DNA of 64,000 bases, from contig CAZPHD010000001.1 in NCBI GenBank assembly GCA_964586225.1, forward strand, positions 248,001-312,000, given 5' to 3'. Positions 35,185 through 42,966 of this stretch are shown in pieces. Under the pieces are notes generated by a model, which searched no databases, was not told the DNA's origin, and saw nothing but the letters and a program-made list of their open reading frames with translations. The stretch is from JANJUB01 sp964586225 (GTDB lineage: Bacteria > Armatimonadota > Fimbriimonadia > Fimbriimonadales > Fimbriimonadaceae). The first letter of the stretch is position 1; each line of letters begins with the position of its first letter. Made by a program: the position numbers and the translations under genes.

Positions 35185-35191
35185 ACGTGGC

Positions 35192-35659
35192 ATGAAGCTT
35201 GCTCTGATTTCGTTATCACTCCTCGCCTTGACGGCGCAAAACCCGTACGAACCCTACTCGAACATCCCGCTCATGTCCTTCGGCAGTTCTCCTGCCCATC
35301 AGAATTGTCAGCCCGCGCAGACGATCACGCAGGTCGCTTACGCGGAAGACCGGGACACCTATCGCGACGTCAACACCAACGCTCTTGTGGTCATCGGCAC
35401 CCCTCATGCCGTTGTCGCCCACGACATCTCTAGCGGCACCCTCTTGGGCCAACCCAACGTGCAGTTTGACGGGAACACTGGACGCCGCACTTATACCTAT
35501 GTGATTACTGCCCATTCTCCGGCGGCATCAACGTCGTATCAAGATCGGTTCACTCCTGCCGACTCAGGTCAGAATCTGATTGACACGAACGGCGAGACAA
35601 CGTATAACTACGTTACGATCACGGTGCCTTCCGGTGGAGGGGCTCAAGGCGGCGGCTAA
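35192..35659 (+). CDS. Small secreted protein, unknown
   Basis: A 155-residue protein with a signal peptide (MKLALISLSLLALTAQ). The mature part is Asn, Thr and Ser rich with strand-like stretches and ends in a Gly-rich tail (SGGGAQGGG). No family recognised. Its promoter places it as the first gene of a two-gene unit: the next gene starts 3 bases after its stop, and that gene also has a signal-like start. Confidence 0.7.
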   Translation: MKLALISLSLLALTAQNPYEPYSNIPLMSFGSSPAHQNCQPAQTITQVAYAEDRDTYRDVNTNALVVIGTPHAVVAHDISSGTLLGQPNVQFDGNTGRRTYTYVITAHSPAASTSYQDRFTPADSGQNLIDTNGETTYNYVTITVPSGGGAQGGG

Positions 35660-35662
35660 CAA

Positions 35663-36574
35663 ATGATCCTCACGCTTTGCCTTGCGATCTCCTTTGCATT
35701 CCCCGGCGGGGACGACCACGCTCTCGTGGCCTCCCTCAGCACACAACTAAATTCAAACGCCGCGATGGTGGCCGTTTCGCGCCGTGAATGGAAGCCGATC
35801 AAGGAGGAAGCAGAAACGCGCGACAAGCTGTTAAGCGCGATCAGTCTGGGGCGGCCGATCCGCTTGGCAACGGGCCAAGACCGTAGCGTCGTCGCTGCGA
35901 TCCCGCCCGGGATTCCCCGATTTCTGCTTGACCGAGACAACTCGGCGATGTACCTCCTCCATATGAAGAACCCACCGGAAGTGATTCGACCAGATGCGTC
36001 GGGGCGATACACCTTCAACACGAGCCAGGACGCGACGCCCGGGCTGGCGCATTTCGAATTGCCGGAGCGAAAGCGCCTGCGATGGCATTGGTTCTTTGAC
36101 CACCACCGCTTTGCCGTCTCGGTTCGGCGCGCAAGTGCCGATCAACTTCTTGGTTGTCTTGCTGAAGCCGCAGGAGCGAAGGTGGTTGAGCAACCGGGGT
36201 CTTCGTACCTCGATGTTGACTGGGATCGACTTAGAAGGATGATCAAGGAGTGGGCGGAGGATCGAAAAGGGTCTGAGTTTGACGGATACCAGAAGGCTCA
36301 ACTCTTGTCGCTCTGGGTTGTCGGTTCGTCGAATGAGCAACTGTCCAAGTTCTACAGCCTCCCCACGAATGAAGTCGAAGTGTCCGCATCAAAGGACGCT
36401 CGCCATGCCACCCTTATCAGGGAAGCAGTCAAGAACTGCATGGCGCAGCGGGGATTCAGCGACATGATTGACAAGATGGGTCAGAACCCCGATTTGTTCT
36501 TCATCGTAAAGGCGAGAGGAAAGGTAAACATCCGCCTCCACAATCGACAGATCAACCACTCGTTCGTGTTTTAG
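35663..36574 (+). CDS. Secreted protein of unknown function
   Basis: A 303-residue protein with a short hydrophobic N-terminus (MILTLCLAISFAFPGG). The rest is charged and mixed, with a helical C-terminal half (ARHATLIREAVKNCMAQRGFSDMIDKMG). No family recognised. It is tied to the preceding small secreted protein by 3-base spacing. Its TAG stop overlaps the TAA stop of the convergent lon gene (TTAG), an unusually tight join. Confidence 0.7.
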   Translation: MILTLCLAISFAFPGGDDHALVASLSTQLNSNAAMVAVSRREWKPIKEEAETRDKLLSAISLGRPIRLATGQDRSVVAAIPPGIPRFLLDRDNSAMYLLHMKNPPEVIRPDASGRYTFNTSQDATPGLAHFELPERKRLRWHWFFDHHRFAVSVRRASADQLLGCLAEAAGAKVVEQPGSSYLDVDWDRLRRMIKEWAEDRKGSEFDGYQKAQLLSLWVVGSSNEQLSKFYSLPTNEVEVSASKDARHATLIREAVKNCMAQRGFSDMIDKMGQNPDLFFIVKARGKVNIRLHNRQINHSFVF

Positions 36575-39024
36575 GTCGCCCCCGGTTCCAACGCCAACTT
36601 CAACACCTCGTCCGCTCGCTTCACGAAGTGCACCGTCAGCTCGTCGCGTATCTTGTCGGGGATGTCCTCAAGGTAGTCCTTGCGGTTCTCATGGCACAGG
36701 ATGATCGTGCGGACGCCCGCGCGATGCGCGGCCAGGATTTTCTCCTTGATGCCACCCACCGGAAGCACCTGACCGCTGAGCGTGACCTCACCCGTCATCG
36801 CGAGTCGGCTCTTCACGCGGCGGCCAGAAAGCAGCGACACCAGTGCCGTCAGCATTGTAATGCCCGCGCTGGGTCCATCCTTCGGCACGGCTCCCGCGGG
36901 AACGTGGACGTGGAGTTCCGACTTCTCAAACACCTCGGGGTCCAGCTTGAGCGCCTTCGCGTTCGACCGGATGTAGCTCAGGGCCGCGGTCACGCTCTCC
37001 TTCATGACGTCGCCGAGTTGTCCCGTCAGAATCAGCCCTTTGGAACCCGGCATACGCGCGGATTCGATGAACACGATGTCGCCGCCGACCGGAGTCCAGA
37101 CCAGCCCAACCGCCGTTCCCGGCGTCATCTCGCGCTCGGCGACCTCGTCGTGGAGGAATCGTGGCGAACCAAGTGCCGTCTCGATGAACTTCGGCGTCAC
37201 CTTCACCTTCGCCTTGCGGCCCTCGGCGAACTGCCGCGTGACCTTGCGGACCACGCTGGCGACCTCCCGCTCAAGGTTTCGAACCCCCGCCTCGCGGGTG
37301 TAGCTGTGAATCAGCTTTGCCACCGACTCGCGCGTGAACTCGATTTGCGACTTTCGAAGACCGTGCTCCTCGATCTGCTTAGGAATGAGGTGGCGCATCG
37401 CGATCTCCAGCTTCTCCTCTTCGGTGTAGCCGCCGAGTTCGATAACCTCCATGCGGTCGCGAAGTGGCGCGGGAATCGTGTCTAACCGATTCGCAGTGGT
37501 CACAAAGAACACCCGGCTGAGATCAAATGGAGCGTCGATGTAATGATCGCGGAACGTGCCGTTCTGCTCAGGGTCGAGCACCTCAAGCAAAGCGGACGAG
37601 GGGTCGCCTCGGAAGTCCTGGCCGAGCTTGTCGATCTCATCGAGCATGAAGACCGGGTTGTTGGATTCGCCCCGCCGCAGGCCCTGAATGATCTGTCCGG
37701 GCAGCGCGCCGATGTAGGTTCGGCGATGACCGCGGATCTCCGCCTCATCGCGCATGCCGCCCAGCGAAATCCGCACAAACTTGCGCCCCATCGCGTGGGC
37801 GATCGAGCGGCCAAGAGAGGTCTTACCCACACCTGGCGGGCCCGCCAAGCAAAGAATCGGCTGCCGCAGCCGGCCATCCTTCTTGAATCGACGCACGGCC
37901 AGAAATTCGAGGATACGCTCCTTGATCTTCTCGAGTCCGTAGTGATCGTCGTCAAGCACCTGCTTGACGGTCACGAGCTCCAAGTTGTCTTCGGTGGATT
38001 GCTCCCAAGGGAGCGACACCACCCAGTCGATGTACGTGCGGGCGACGGTGTATTCGGGCGCGCCGGGCGACATGCGCCGCAGCCGGTCGAATTCGCGATG
38101 CACCTCGCGGGCGGCTTCGTCGCTCAGGCCCGCTTCGGCAATCTTCTCCGCCAGTTCATCGAGTTCTTCGGCGCGGTCATCGCTTTCGCCAAGCTCACGC
38201 TGGATCGCCTTGAGTTGCTCGCGGAGGTAATACTCGCGTTGTGATCGGCTGAGTTCGGTGTTGACTTCGCTCTGGACCTTGCTCGTCAGTTCGAGCACGC
38301 GAACTTCACGCGACAAAACATCCAGCAGGATGCGGAGCCGATCCATCACGTTGAGAGTCTCGAGGACCTGCTGCTTGTCCTCAACGCCAAGTGACATGTG
38401 CGCCGCGACCAAGTCGGCCATCACGTTCGTTTCCTGGACAGCTTGTGTCAAGGCGCGGAGTTCGTCAGGGAGGTGCGGCGTAAGCCGGATCGCTTGATCG
38501 AACATCGCGGCGACCGAACGCCGAAGCGCCTCCGCCTCCTCTTTGTGGCCCTCGTCAATCTCTTCGTCGTCAAGAACCTCAATGCGGGCTTTCAGGTAAG
38601 GCTGCTCTTGAAGGCGTTCCACGATTCGGAACCGGGACACACCTTGCACGATGAGGCGTGTCGCATCCGGCATCTTCACGAGGGTCCGAATGATCACCGC
38701 ACAACCGATGTCGTACACATCATCGAACCCCGGCGAGTCCAGGCTCGCGTTACGCTGGGCGACCACGCCAATGATCCGGTTGTTTCCGACGACCGAGTCG
38801 TCGATCAGTTGGACACTGGCCTCACGACCGACGCTGAGGGGCGCGATCAGCATCGGATAGATCACCGAGTCGCGCAAGGGAAGCAGGTTCAACTCAGACG
38901 GAACCTGAAGCGGTTTGTCGTCCTCATCGGTCAGCGAAGGAATCTCGGTTCCGAGCAACTCGGGCTCAAACGGAGCGGGAGTCTCTTCAACTTCGGGTTC
39001 GGGTTTGCGTTTTGTTCGTGGCAA
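36571..39024 (-). CDS. lon: ATP-dependent protease Lon
   Basis: An 817-residue Lon. The N-terminal LON domain begins near residue 43 (LNLLPLRDSVIYPMLIAPLSV), Walker A GPPGVGKTSLGRS is near 393, Walker B VFMLDEIDKLGQDFRG near 455, and the protease domain carries the catalytic Ser in PKDGPSAGITML near 715 and the Lys in VLPVGGIKEKILAAHR near 758. It degrades misfolded and regulatory proteins in the cytoplasm. An acidic extension of about 35 residues precedes the LON domain. It lies downstream of the Hsp20 gene by 23 bases. Confidence 0.97.
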   Translation of the reverse strand: MPRTKRKPEPEVEETPAPFEPELLGTEIPSLTDEDDKPLQVPSELNLLPLRDSVIYPMLIAPLSVGREASVQLIDDSVVGNNRIIGVVAQRNASLDSPGFDDVYDIGCAVIIRTLVKMPDATRLIVQGVSRFRIVERLQEQPYLKARIEVLDDEEIDEGHKEEAEALRRSVAAMFDQAIRLTPHLPDELRALTQAVQETNVMADLVAAHMSLGVEDKQQVLETLNVMDRLRILLDVLSREVRVLELTSKVQSEVNTELSRSQREYYLREQLKAIQRELGESDDRAEELDELAEKIAEAGLSDEAAREVHREFDRLRRMSPGAPEYTVARTYIDWVVSLPWEQSTEDNLELVTVKQVLDDDHYGLEKIKERILEFLAVRRFKKDGRLRQPILCLAGPPGVGKTSLGRSIAHAMGRKFVRISLGGMRDEAEIRGHRRTYIGALPGQIIQGLRRGESNNPVFMLDEIDKLGQDFRGDPSSALLEVLDPEQNGTFRDHYIDAPFDLSRVFFVTTANRLDTIPAPLRDRMEVIELGGYTEEEKLEIAMRHLIPKQIEEHGLRKSQIEFTRESVAKLIHSYTREAGVRNLEREVASVVRKVTRQFAEGRKAKVKVTPKFIETALGSPRFLHDEVAEREMTPGTAVGLVWTPVGGDIVFIESARMPGSKGLILTGQLGDVMKESVTAALSYIRSNAKALKLDPEVFEKSELHVHVPAGAVPKDGPSAGITMLTALVSLLSGRRVKSRLAMTGEVTLSGQVLPVGGIKEKILAAHRAGVRTIILCHENRKDYLEDIPDKIRDELTVHFVKRADEVLKLALEPGAT

Positions 39025-39047
39025 GTGGGTGGTCCTTTGAGTGAGGC

Positions 39048-39458
39048 TTACGCCTTCGGAACGACAATGAGCAGGAAACCGTTTCGGAAATGCGCCTGGA
39101 TCTGGTCGGGCAACACCCGCGACCGGTTCGGCAACATGATCTCGCGCTCAAACTCGCCGAAGAAAATCTCAAGTTGATGGATTCCGACGCGGCCTTCGTG
39201 AGCGAGTTCTTCCTCATGTCTTACGCCGCGCAAGATCAAGCGGTGCTCGATGGGGTCATAGGTGAGATGGATATCCTCGATTCGCACTCCAGCCAGCTCA
39301 GCCTTGATCGCAAAAGCATGATCATCCTCGAGCACGTCCACGCGCGGTTGCCAATAGCGTTTCGCGGCGGCAACTTGGCGCGGGGCCAACTCAACGGTGA
39401 GTTGAGTGAAGTCGTGGCCGACGTGCCAGAACCAATCGTGTCGTTCCCGGCGGCTCAT
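39048..39458 (-). CDS. Hsp20/alpha-crystallin family small heat-shock protein
   Basis: A 136-residue protein with the alpha-crystallin domain at about 45-135: WQPRVDVLEDDHAFAIKAELAGVRIEDIHLTYD, LILRGVRHEE, GVGIHQL-like turn and FEREIMLPNRSRV, ending FLLIVVPKA. Such proteins hold unfolding clients for refolding or degradation. The start at 39458 (MSRRERHDW) is preferred; the longer frame from 39482 adds eight residues. It precedes lon on the same strand, so a stress operon is likely. It is divergent from darA. Confidence 0.88.
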   Translation of the reverse strand: MSRRERHDWFWHVGHDFTQLTVELAPRQVAAAKRYWQPRVDVLEDDHAFAIKAELAGVRIEDIHLTYDPIEHRLILRGVRHEEELAHEGRVGIHQLEIFFGEFEREIMLPNRSRVLPDQIQAHFRNGFLLIVVPKA

Positions 39459-39461
39459 AAG

Positions 39462-39490
39462 TTGGAGTTTACCGGGCGGCACGATATAAT
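39462..39490 (+). promoter_or_regulatory. Sigma70-type promoter of darA with near-leaderless start
   Basis: TTGGAG (39462-39467), 17 bases, TATAAT (39485-39490). The GTG start at 39500 is 9 bases after the -10, so the leader would be about 3 bases. Confidence 0.8.
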
Positions 39491-39499
39491 GAGGGTGCA

Positions 39500-39829
39500 G
39501 TGAAGCTGGCCGTCTGTATCGTCCATAGCCGAGACAAGGGAAAGGTCACCGACGAGTTGGTTCGGGCAGGCTTCAAATTTACGGTGATCGGTTCCACCGG
39601 CGGGTTCCTGCGCGAAGGCAATACCACCTTCCTGATTGGTATCGAAGACGACGAAGTCGATGCCCTCTACTCCGTGGTTGAGCAGAACTGCCAGACCCGC
39701 GAGCAAGTCGTCAACGTCATGCCGTTCGAGGCCGGCCCCCAAGGTGGCTTCATGGCGAGTCCGGTCAAGGTTCCCGTCGGTGGGGCGGTTGTTTTCTTGC
39801 TGCCTGTGGAGCAGTTCCGCCGGTTCTGA
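39500..39829 (+). CDS. darA: c-di-AMP receptor of the DarA/DUF970 (PII-like) family
   Basis: A 109-residue PII-like protein. It starts KLAVCIVHSRDKGKVTDELV, with the loop IGSTGGFLREGNTTFLIGIE and the C-terminal GGAVVFLLPVEQF. This matches DarA/PstA, which binds cyclic di-AMP between subunits; the effector is unknown. It starts with GTG at 39500 and its TGA overlaps the ATG of holB by one base. In Bacillus the homologue also sits beside holB. No c-di-AMP synthase is in the window. Confidence 0.9.
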   Translation: MKLAVCIVHSRDKGKVTDELVRAGFKFTVIGSTGGFLREGNTTFLIGIEDDEVDALYSVVEQNCQTREQVVNVMPFEAGPQGGFMASPVKVPVGGAVVFLLPVEQFRRF

Positions 39830-40758
39830 TGTTGCTGGCTGACCTCCCTGGCTTGGCGGGTGCGCGGCACCTGGTGTCGCGACTCGCGGCGTCGTCGGAT
39901 GCCGCGGCCGTTTTGCTTTATGGGGCAGCTGGCGCGCATCAAGACGATGTCGCCCACACGCTTGCGTCGCTTTGGTTGTGCGATGGGCCAACGGAAAACG
40001 GACCTTGTGGTCAATGCGCAAGTTGCGGAGCAAGGCAAAGGGGCGTTCACGTGGACCTGCTGCACGTGAGGCCGACTGGCGCGGGCAATCAGATCCGCGT
40101 TTTTTTGATTACCGAGGCCGTCGATCCGCCTCCGAATGAGCCGCCGTTTACCCCCGTTTCACGGTTTGTGGGCACGCCGCCGCTCATGGCGCGGCACAAG
40201 GTTGTGCTCATCACAGATGCTCATCGCATGAACGACCGCGCCGCGAACTCGTTGCTGAAGACCCTCGAAGAACCGGCACCATTTGTTAGGTTCGTGCTCG
40301 CGACCTCTGAGATCGGACAAGTGATGGCGACAGTTCGCTCCCGGTGTCTGGGGGTCGCTTGTGAACTCCCGGATCGAACCGAGGCGAGCCTCGCATACGG
40401 CGATGCCGCCGAGCTCTTCTTGCTGGCCCCTCATGCGGCGGCCCGGCTCCAAACCAAGCCCGATGCCTTCGCCGGCCTGGCTTCAATCGTCGATGGGCTG
40501 GCATCGGTGCCGGTAGGCGCAGGGCTCAAGCTTGCCGAATCGCTTAAAGAATTGAGTGGTCAGCTCGACGGTGATGCAAGCGAGCGAGAAGGCCTCCTCG
40601 CTACGCTGGAGTTGTTCGCGATGCTCGTGTCGCGGCGCTATCCCGAACGCCCGGACTGGTCGCGGGCGATTCTTGCTGCCCATCGCCAAGTCGGCGGCAA
40701 TGTGAACTCGCGCGGCGTCCTGGACGCGCTGTTCATCAAGCTACTGCTGACGCGTTAG
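39829..40758 (+). CDS. holB: DNA polymerase III subunit delta'
   Basis: A 309-residue clamp-loader subunit. The P-loop position reads YGAAGAHQDDVA, without the Lys of Walker A, as expected for the non-catalytic delta' subunit. A zinc site follows, CGQCASC near residue 60 with an earlier Cys, then HKVVLITDAHRMNDRAANSLLKTLEEP and the sensor region LATSEIGQVMATVRSRC. It works with DnaX (16263-17834). It overlaps darA by one base and ends against ftsY on the other strand (4-base overlap). Confidence 0.92.
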   Translation: MLLADLPGLAGARHLVSRLAASSDAAAVLLYGAAGAHQDDVAHTLASLWLCDGPTENGPCGQCASCGARQRGVHVDLLHVRPTGAGNQIRVFLITEAVDPPPNEPPFTPVSRFVGTPPLMARHKVVLITDAHRMNDRAANSLLKTLEEPAPFVRFVLATSEIGQVMATVRSRCLGVACELPDRTEASLAYGDAAELFLLAPHAAARLQTKPDAFAGLASIVDGLASVPVGAGLKLAESLKELSGQLDGDASEREGLLATLELFAMLVSRRYPERPDWSRAILAAHRQVGGNVNSRGVLDALFIKLLLTR

Positions 40759-41645
40759 TCGAACATGCTGGCCGCGAATTCTGCGGGCTTGAAGTCCTTC
40801 AGATCTTCAACCTTTTCACCCGTTCCGATCAACTTGATCGGCACCTTGAAGCGGTCGTAGACCCCTAGTAGCGCGCCGCCGCGGGCGGTTCCATCCAGCT
40901 TCGTCAGCACTAGCCCAGTGACCTGTGCGCTCTTGATGAATTCTTCGGCTTGGCGAATCGCATTCTGACCCGTGTTGGCATCCAGCACTAAGAGCACCTC
41001 ATCGGGCGAGCGGCCAAGGGCCTTCTCTGTCACGCGGGCAACCTTGCGGAGTTCGCCCATGAGGTTCTCCTTACTGTGTTGGCGCCCCGCCGTGTCAGCG
41101 AGGACAAACTCGATTCCACGAGCCTTCGCCGCGGTCACGGCATCAAAGATCACGGCGCCGGCATCCGAACCGGGTTGCGACCGGACGATTTCGACGCCCA
41201 CCCGGTCGGCCCAGGTCTCGAGTTGGTCGATGGCGGCGGCCCGGAACGTATCGCCCGCGGCCAGAAGAACCGAGAAGCCCTTGCGTTTCAGCAAGTGGGC
41301 CACCTTGGCGATCGTGGTGGTTTTGCCGACTCCGTTGACTCCGACGAAGAGATAGACCGTGGGTTCTTCATCGCTGACGATCAAGCCCCGGGCCCCCGGC
41401 TGCTTCAAACGCTCCGTGATGGATGCTTTAAGGCGCTCCTTGATGGCTTCTGGCTCGGTCACTTTTTCGTCGCGAACCGCTCGCCGGAGTTCATCCAGAA
41501 TCGCATGCGCGGTGATGACGTGGGTGTCGGTTTGAAGGAGCGCCTCCTCGAGCTCTTCGTAGAGATCCTCATCGATCACGCCGCGACCGAGGAGTCGGTC
41601 CACTTGCTCCATCAACCGTCGAAACACGGTCACAGGGTGGCACAT
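40755..41645 (-). CDS. ftsY: Signal recognition particle receptor FtsY
   Basis: A 296-residue SRP GTPase with the N domain (VFRRLMEQVDRLLGRGVIDEDLYEELEEAL) and the G domain: P-loop GVNGVGKTTTIAKVAHLL near 105, DTAGRQHSKENLM near 190, TKLDGTARGG near 250, and the terminal DLKDFKPAEFAASMFD. It lacks the acidic A domain of E. coli FtsY, as in many bacteria. It docks the Ffh-SRP RNA complex at the membrane. The start at 41645 follows AAGGA; the longer frame to 41717 is not needed. Confidence 0.95.
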   Translation of the reverse strand: MCHPVTVFRRLMEQVDRLLGRGVIDEDLYEELEEALLQTDTHVITAHAILDELRRAVRDEKVTEPEAIKERLKASITERLKQPGARGLIVSDEEPTVYLFVGVNGVGKTTTIAKVAHLLKRKGFSVLLAAGDTFRAAAIDQLETWADRVGVEIVRSQPGSDAGAVIFDAVTAAKARGIEFVLADTAGRQHSKENLMGELRKVARVTEKALGRSPDEVLLVLDANTGQNAIRQAEEFIKSAQVTGLVLTKLDGTARGGALLGVYDRFKVPIKLIGTGEKVEDLKDFKPAEFAASMFD

Positions 41646-41716
41646 TCTTGCGATTCCTTGAGCAGGAGCTGACCCCGTGCCCAGAAGCGTTTGATAATCT
41701 GCCAAGATTATTCTCA

Positions 41717-42814
41717 ATGTCCACCACCGTCCCTCAGCGCCTTAGCGCCCTCAGCTCGTCGTTAGGTGCCCACGGGATTGACGCCTTTCTCGCTTGGCAT
41801 CCCGTGACGATGGGCTACCTGCACAACTTTCACGAGGGGGCCATCGAGCGATTCATGGCGCTGTGTCTGCACAAGGATGGTCGTTCGGCCATCATCTGCC
41901 CGTCGCTGTCGGCCACCCAGGCCGCGCGCGCCGGGCTACAGGACATTCGAAGCTGGCGAGACGGGGAAGATCCCTTAGCCCTGTTTATCAAGCTGGCTGA
42001 GGAATGGGATCTGAAGTCGGCGATCATCGCCGTCGACGACGACATGCCCGCCCATATGCTGCTCGCCATGCAGATGGCCCTCCCCGCCGCCCTTTTCCGA
42101 ACCGGCGGTGAGATTCTCGGCAGCCTCATGCGGGTGAAGTCCAGCGAAGAGCTCGACCTTCTCCGACGCGCCGCCAAGATCGCCGACGACGCCTACTTGG
42201 TTGTCCTCAATGGAATCAAGGTCGGCATGACCGAGCGCGAAGTGGACTACATCTTGCGCAATGCCATGGCCAAGGGCGGCGGCGAGCCGACCTTCTGCAT
42301 CGTCGCGGCCGGAGCCAACGGGGCCGAGCCGCACCATCTGAGCGACGACACCCCCCTTCGCGAAGGCGATGTCGTTATCATGGACTTTGGCTGCCACGTT
42401 GAGGGCTACCAAAGCGACATCACCCGCACGATCGCCGTGGGATCGGCCAGCGAAGAAGCCAAACAGGTCTATCGCATCGTCCATGAGGCCTTCATGGCGG
42501 GTCGCGCCGCGATCCGTCCCTCGGTTCCTGCTGAGCAGCTTGACCATGCGGCGCGTAGCGTCATCACCAAGGCGGGCTATGGCGAGTTCTTCATGCACCG
42601 GCTCGGGCACGGCATCGGCCGAAAGGGTCACGAGGAGCCGTACATCATTGCCGGGAATGTTAGCCCCGTCGAAGTGGGGCATTGCTTCAGCGTCGAACCG
42701 GGCATTTACTTGCTCGAACGGTTCGGCGTTCGAATAGAGAACATCGTCACGGTATCGGCGGGTGGCCATGAGTCGCTGAACGCCGAGCCGCCGTCCGAGC
42801 TACCCATCATTTAG
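41717..42814 (+). CDS. M24 family Xaa-Pro dipeptidase/aminopeptidase
   Basis: A 365-residue creatinase-type peptidase: an N-terminal creatinase domain to about 135 and a pita-bread catalytic domain. Metal ligands are visible as Asp in MDFGCHVEGYQSD (two Asp), His in RLGHGIGRKGHEEP, Glu in SVEPGIYL and Glu in RIENIV. It cleaves X-Pro peptides. The start at 41717 (MSTTVPQRL) is preferred over the frame start at 41648, which lies over the ftsY gene start. It is divergent from ftsY. Confidence 0.9.
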   Translation: MSTTVPQRLSALSSSLGAHGIDAFLAWHPVTMGYLHNFHEGAIERFMALCLHKDGRSAIICPSLSATQAARAGLQDIRSWRDGEDPLALFIKLAEEWDLKSAIIAVDDDMPAHMLLAMQMALPAALFRTGGEILGSLMRVKSSEELDLLRRAAKIADDAYLVVLNGIKVGMTEREVDYILRNAMAKGGGEPTFCIVAAGANGAEPHHLSDDTPLREGDVVIMDFGCHVEGYQSDITRTIAVGSASEEAKQVYRIVHEAFMAGRAAIRPSVPAEQLDHAARSVITKAGYGEFFMHRLGHGIGRKGHEEPYIIAGNVSPVEVGHCFSVEPGIYLLERFGVRIENIVTVSAGGHESLNAEPPSELPII

Positions 42815-42841
42815 CGAGCCTTTGGCGGTCGCCTAGGCGCG

Positions 42842-42857
42842 TGGCACGGTTCTTGGA
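42842..42857 (+). promoter_or_regulatory. Possible sigma54 (-24/-12) promoter
   Basis: TGGCACGGTTCTTGGA matches the sigma54 consensus TGGCACG-N4-TTGCW except for G in place of C in the -12 dinucleotide. It lies 110 bases before the CBS-GGDEF gene. No sigma54 gene or activator is in the window, so its use is uncertain. Confidence 0.4.
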
Positions 42858-42966
42858 GTGATGGAATCTCAAGTCAGTCACGCACGTCCAAGCTTAATCT
42901 GAGCACGGTTTTCTTGCCGGGTTTTGCCAGGACGCGTCCGCGGCTCGGCTGAGTAGAGTAGGAAGG

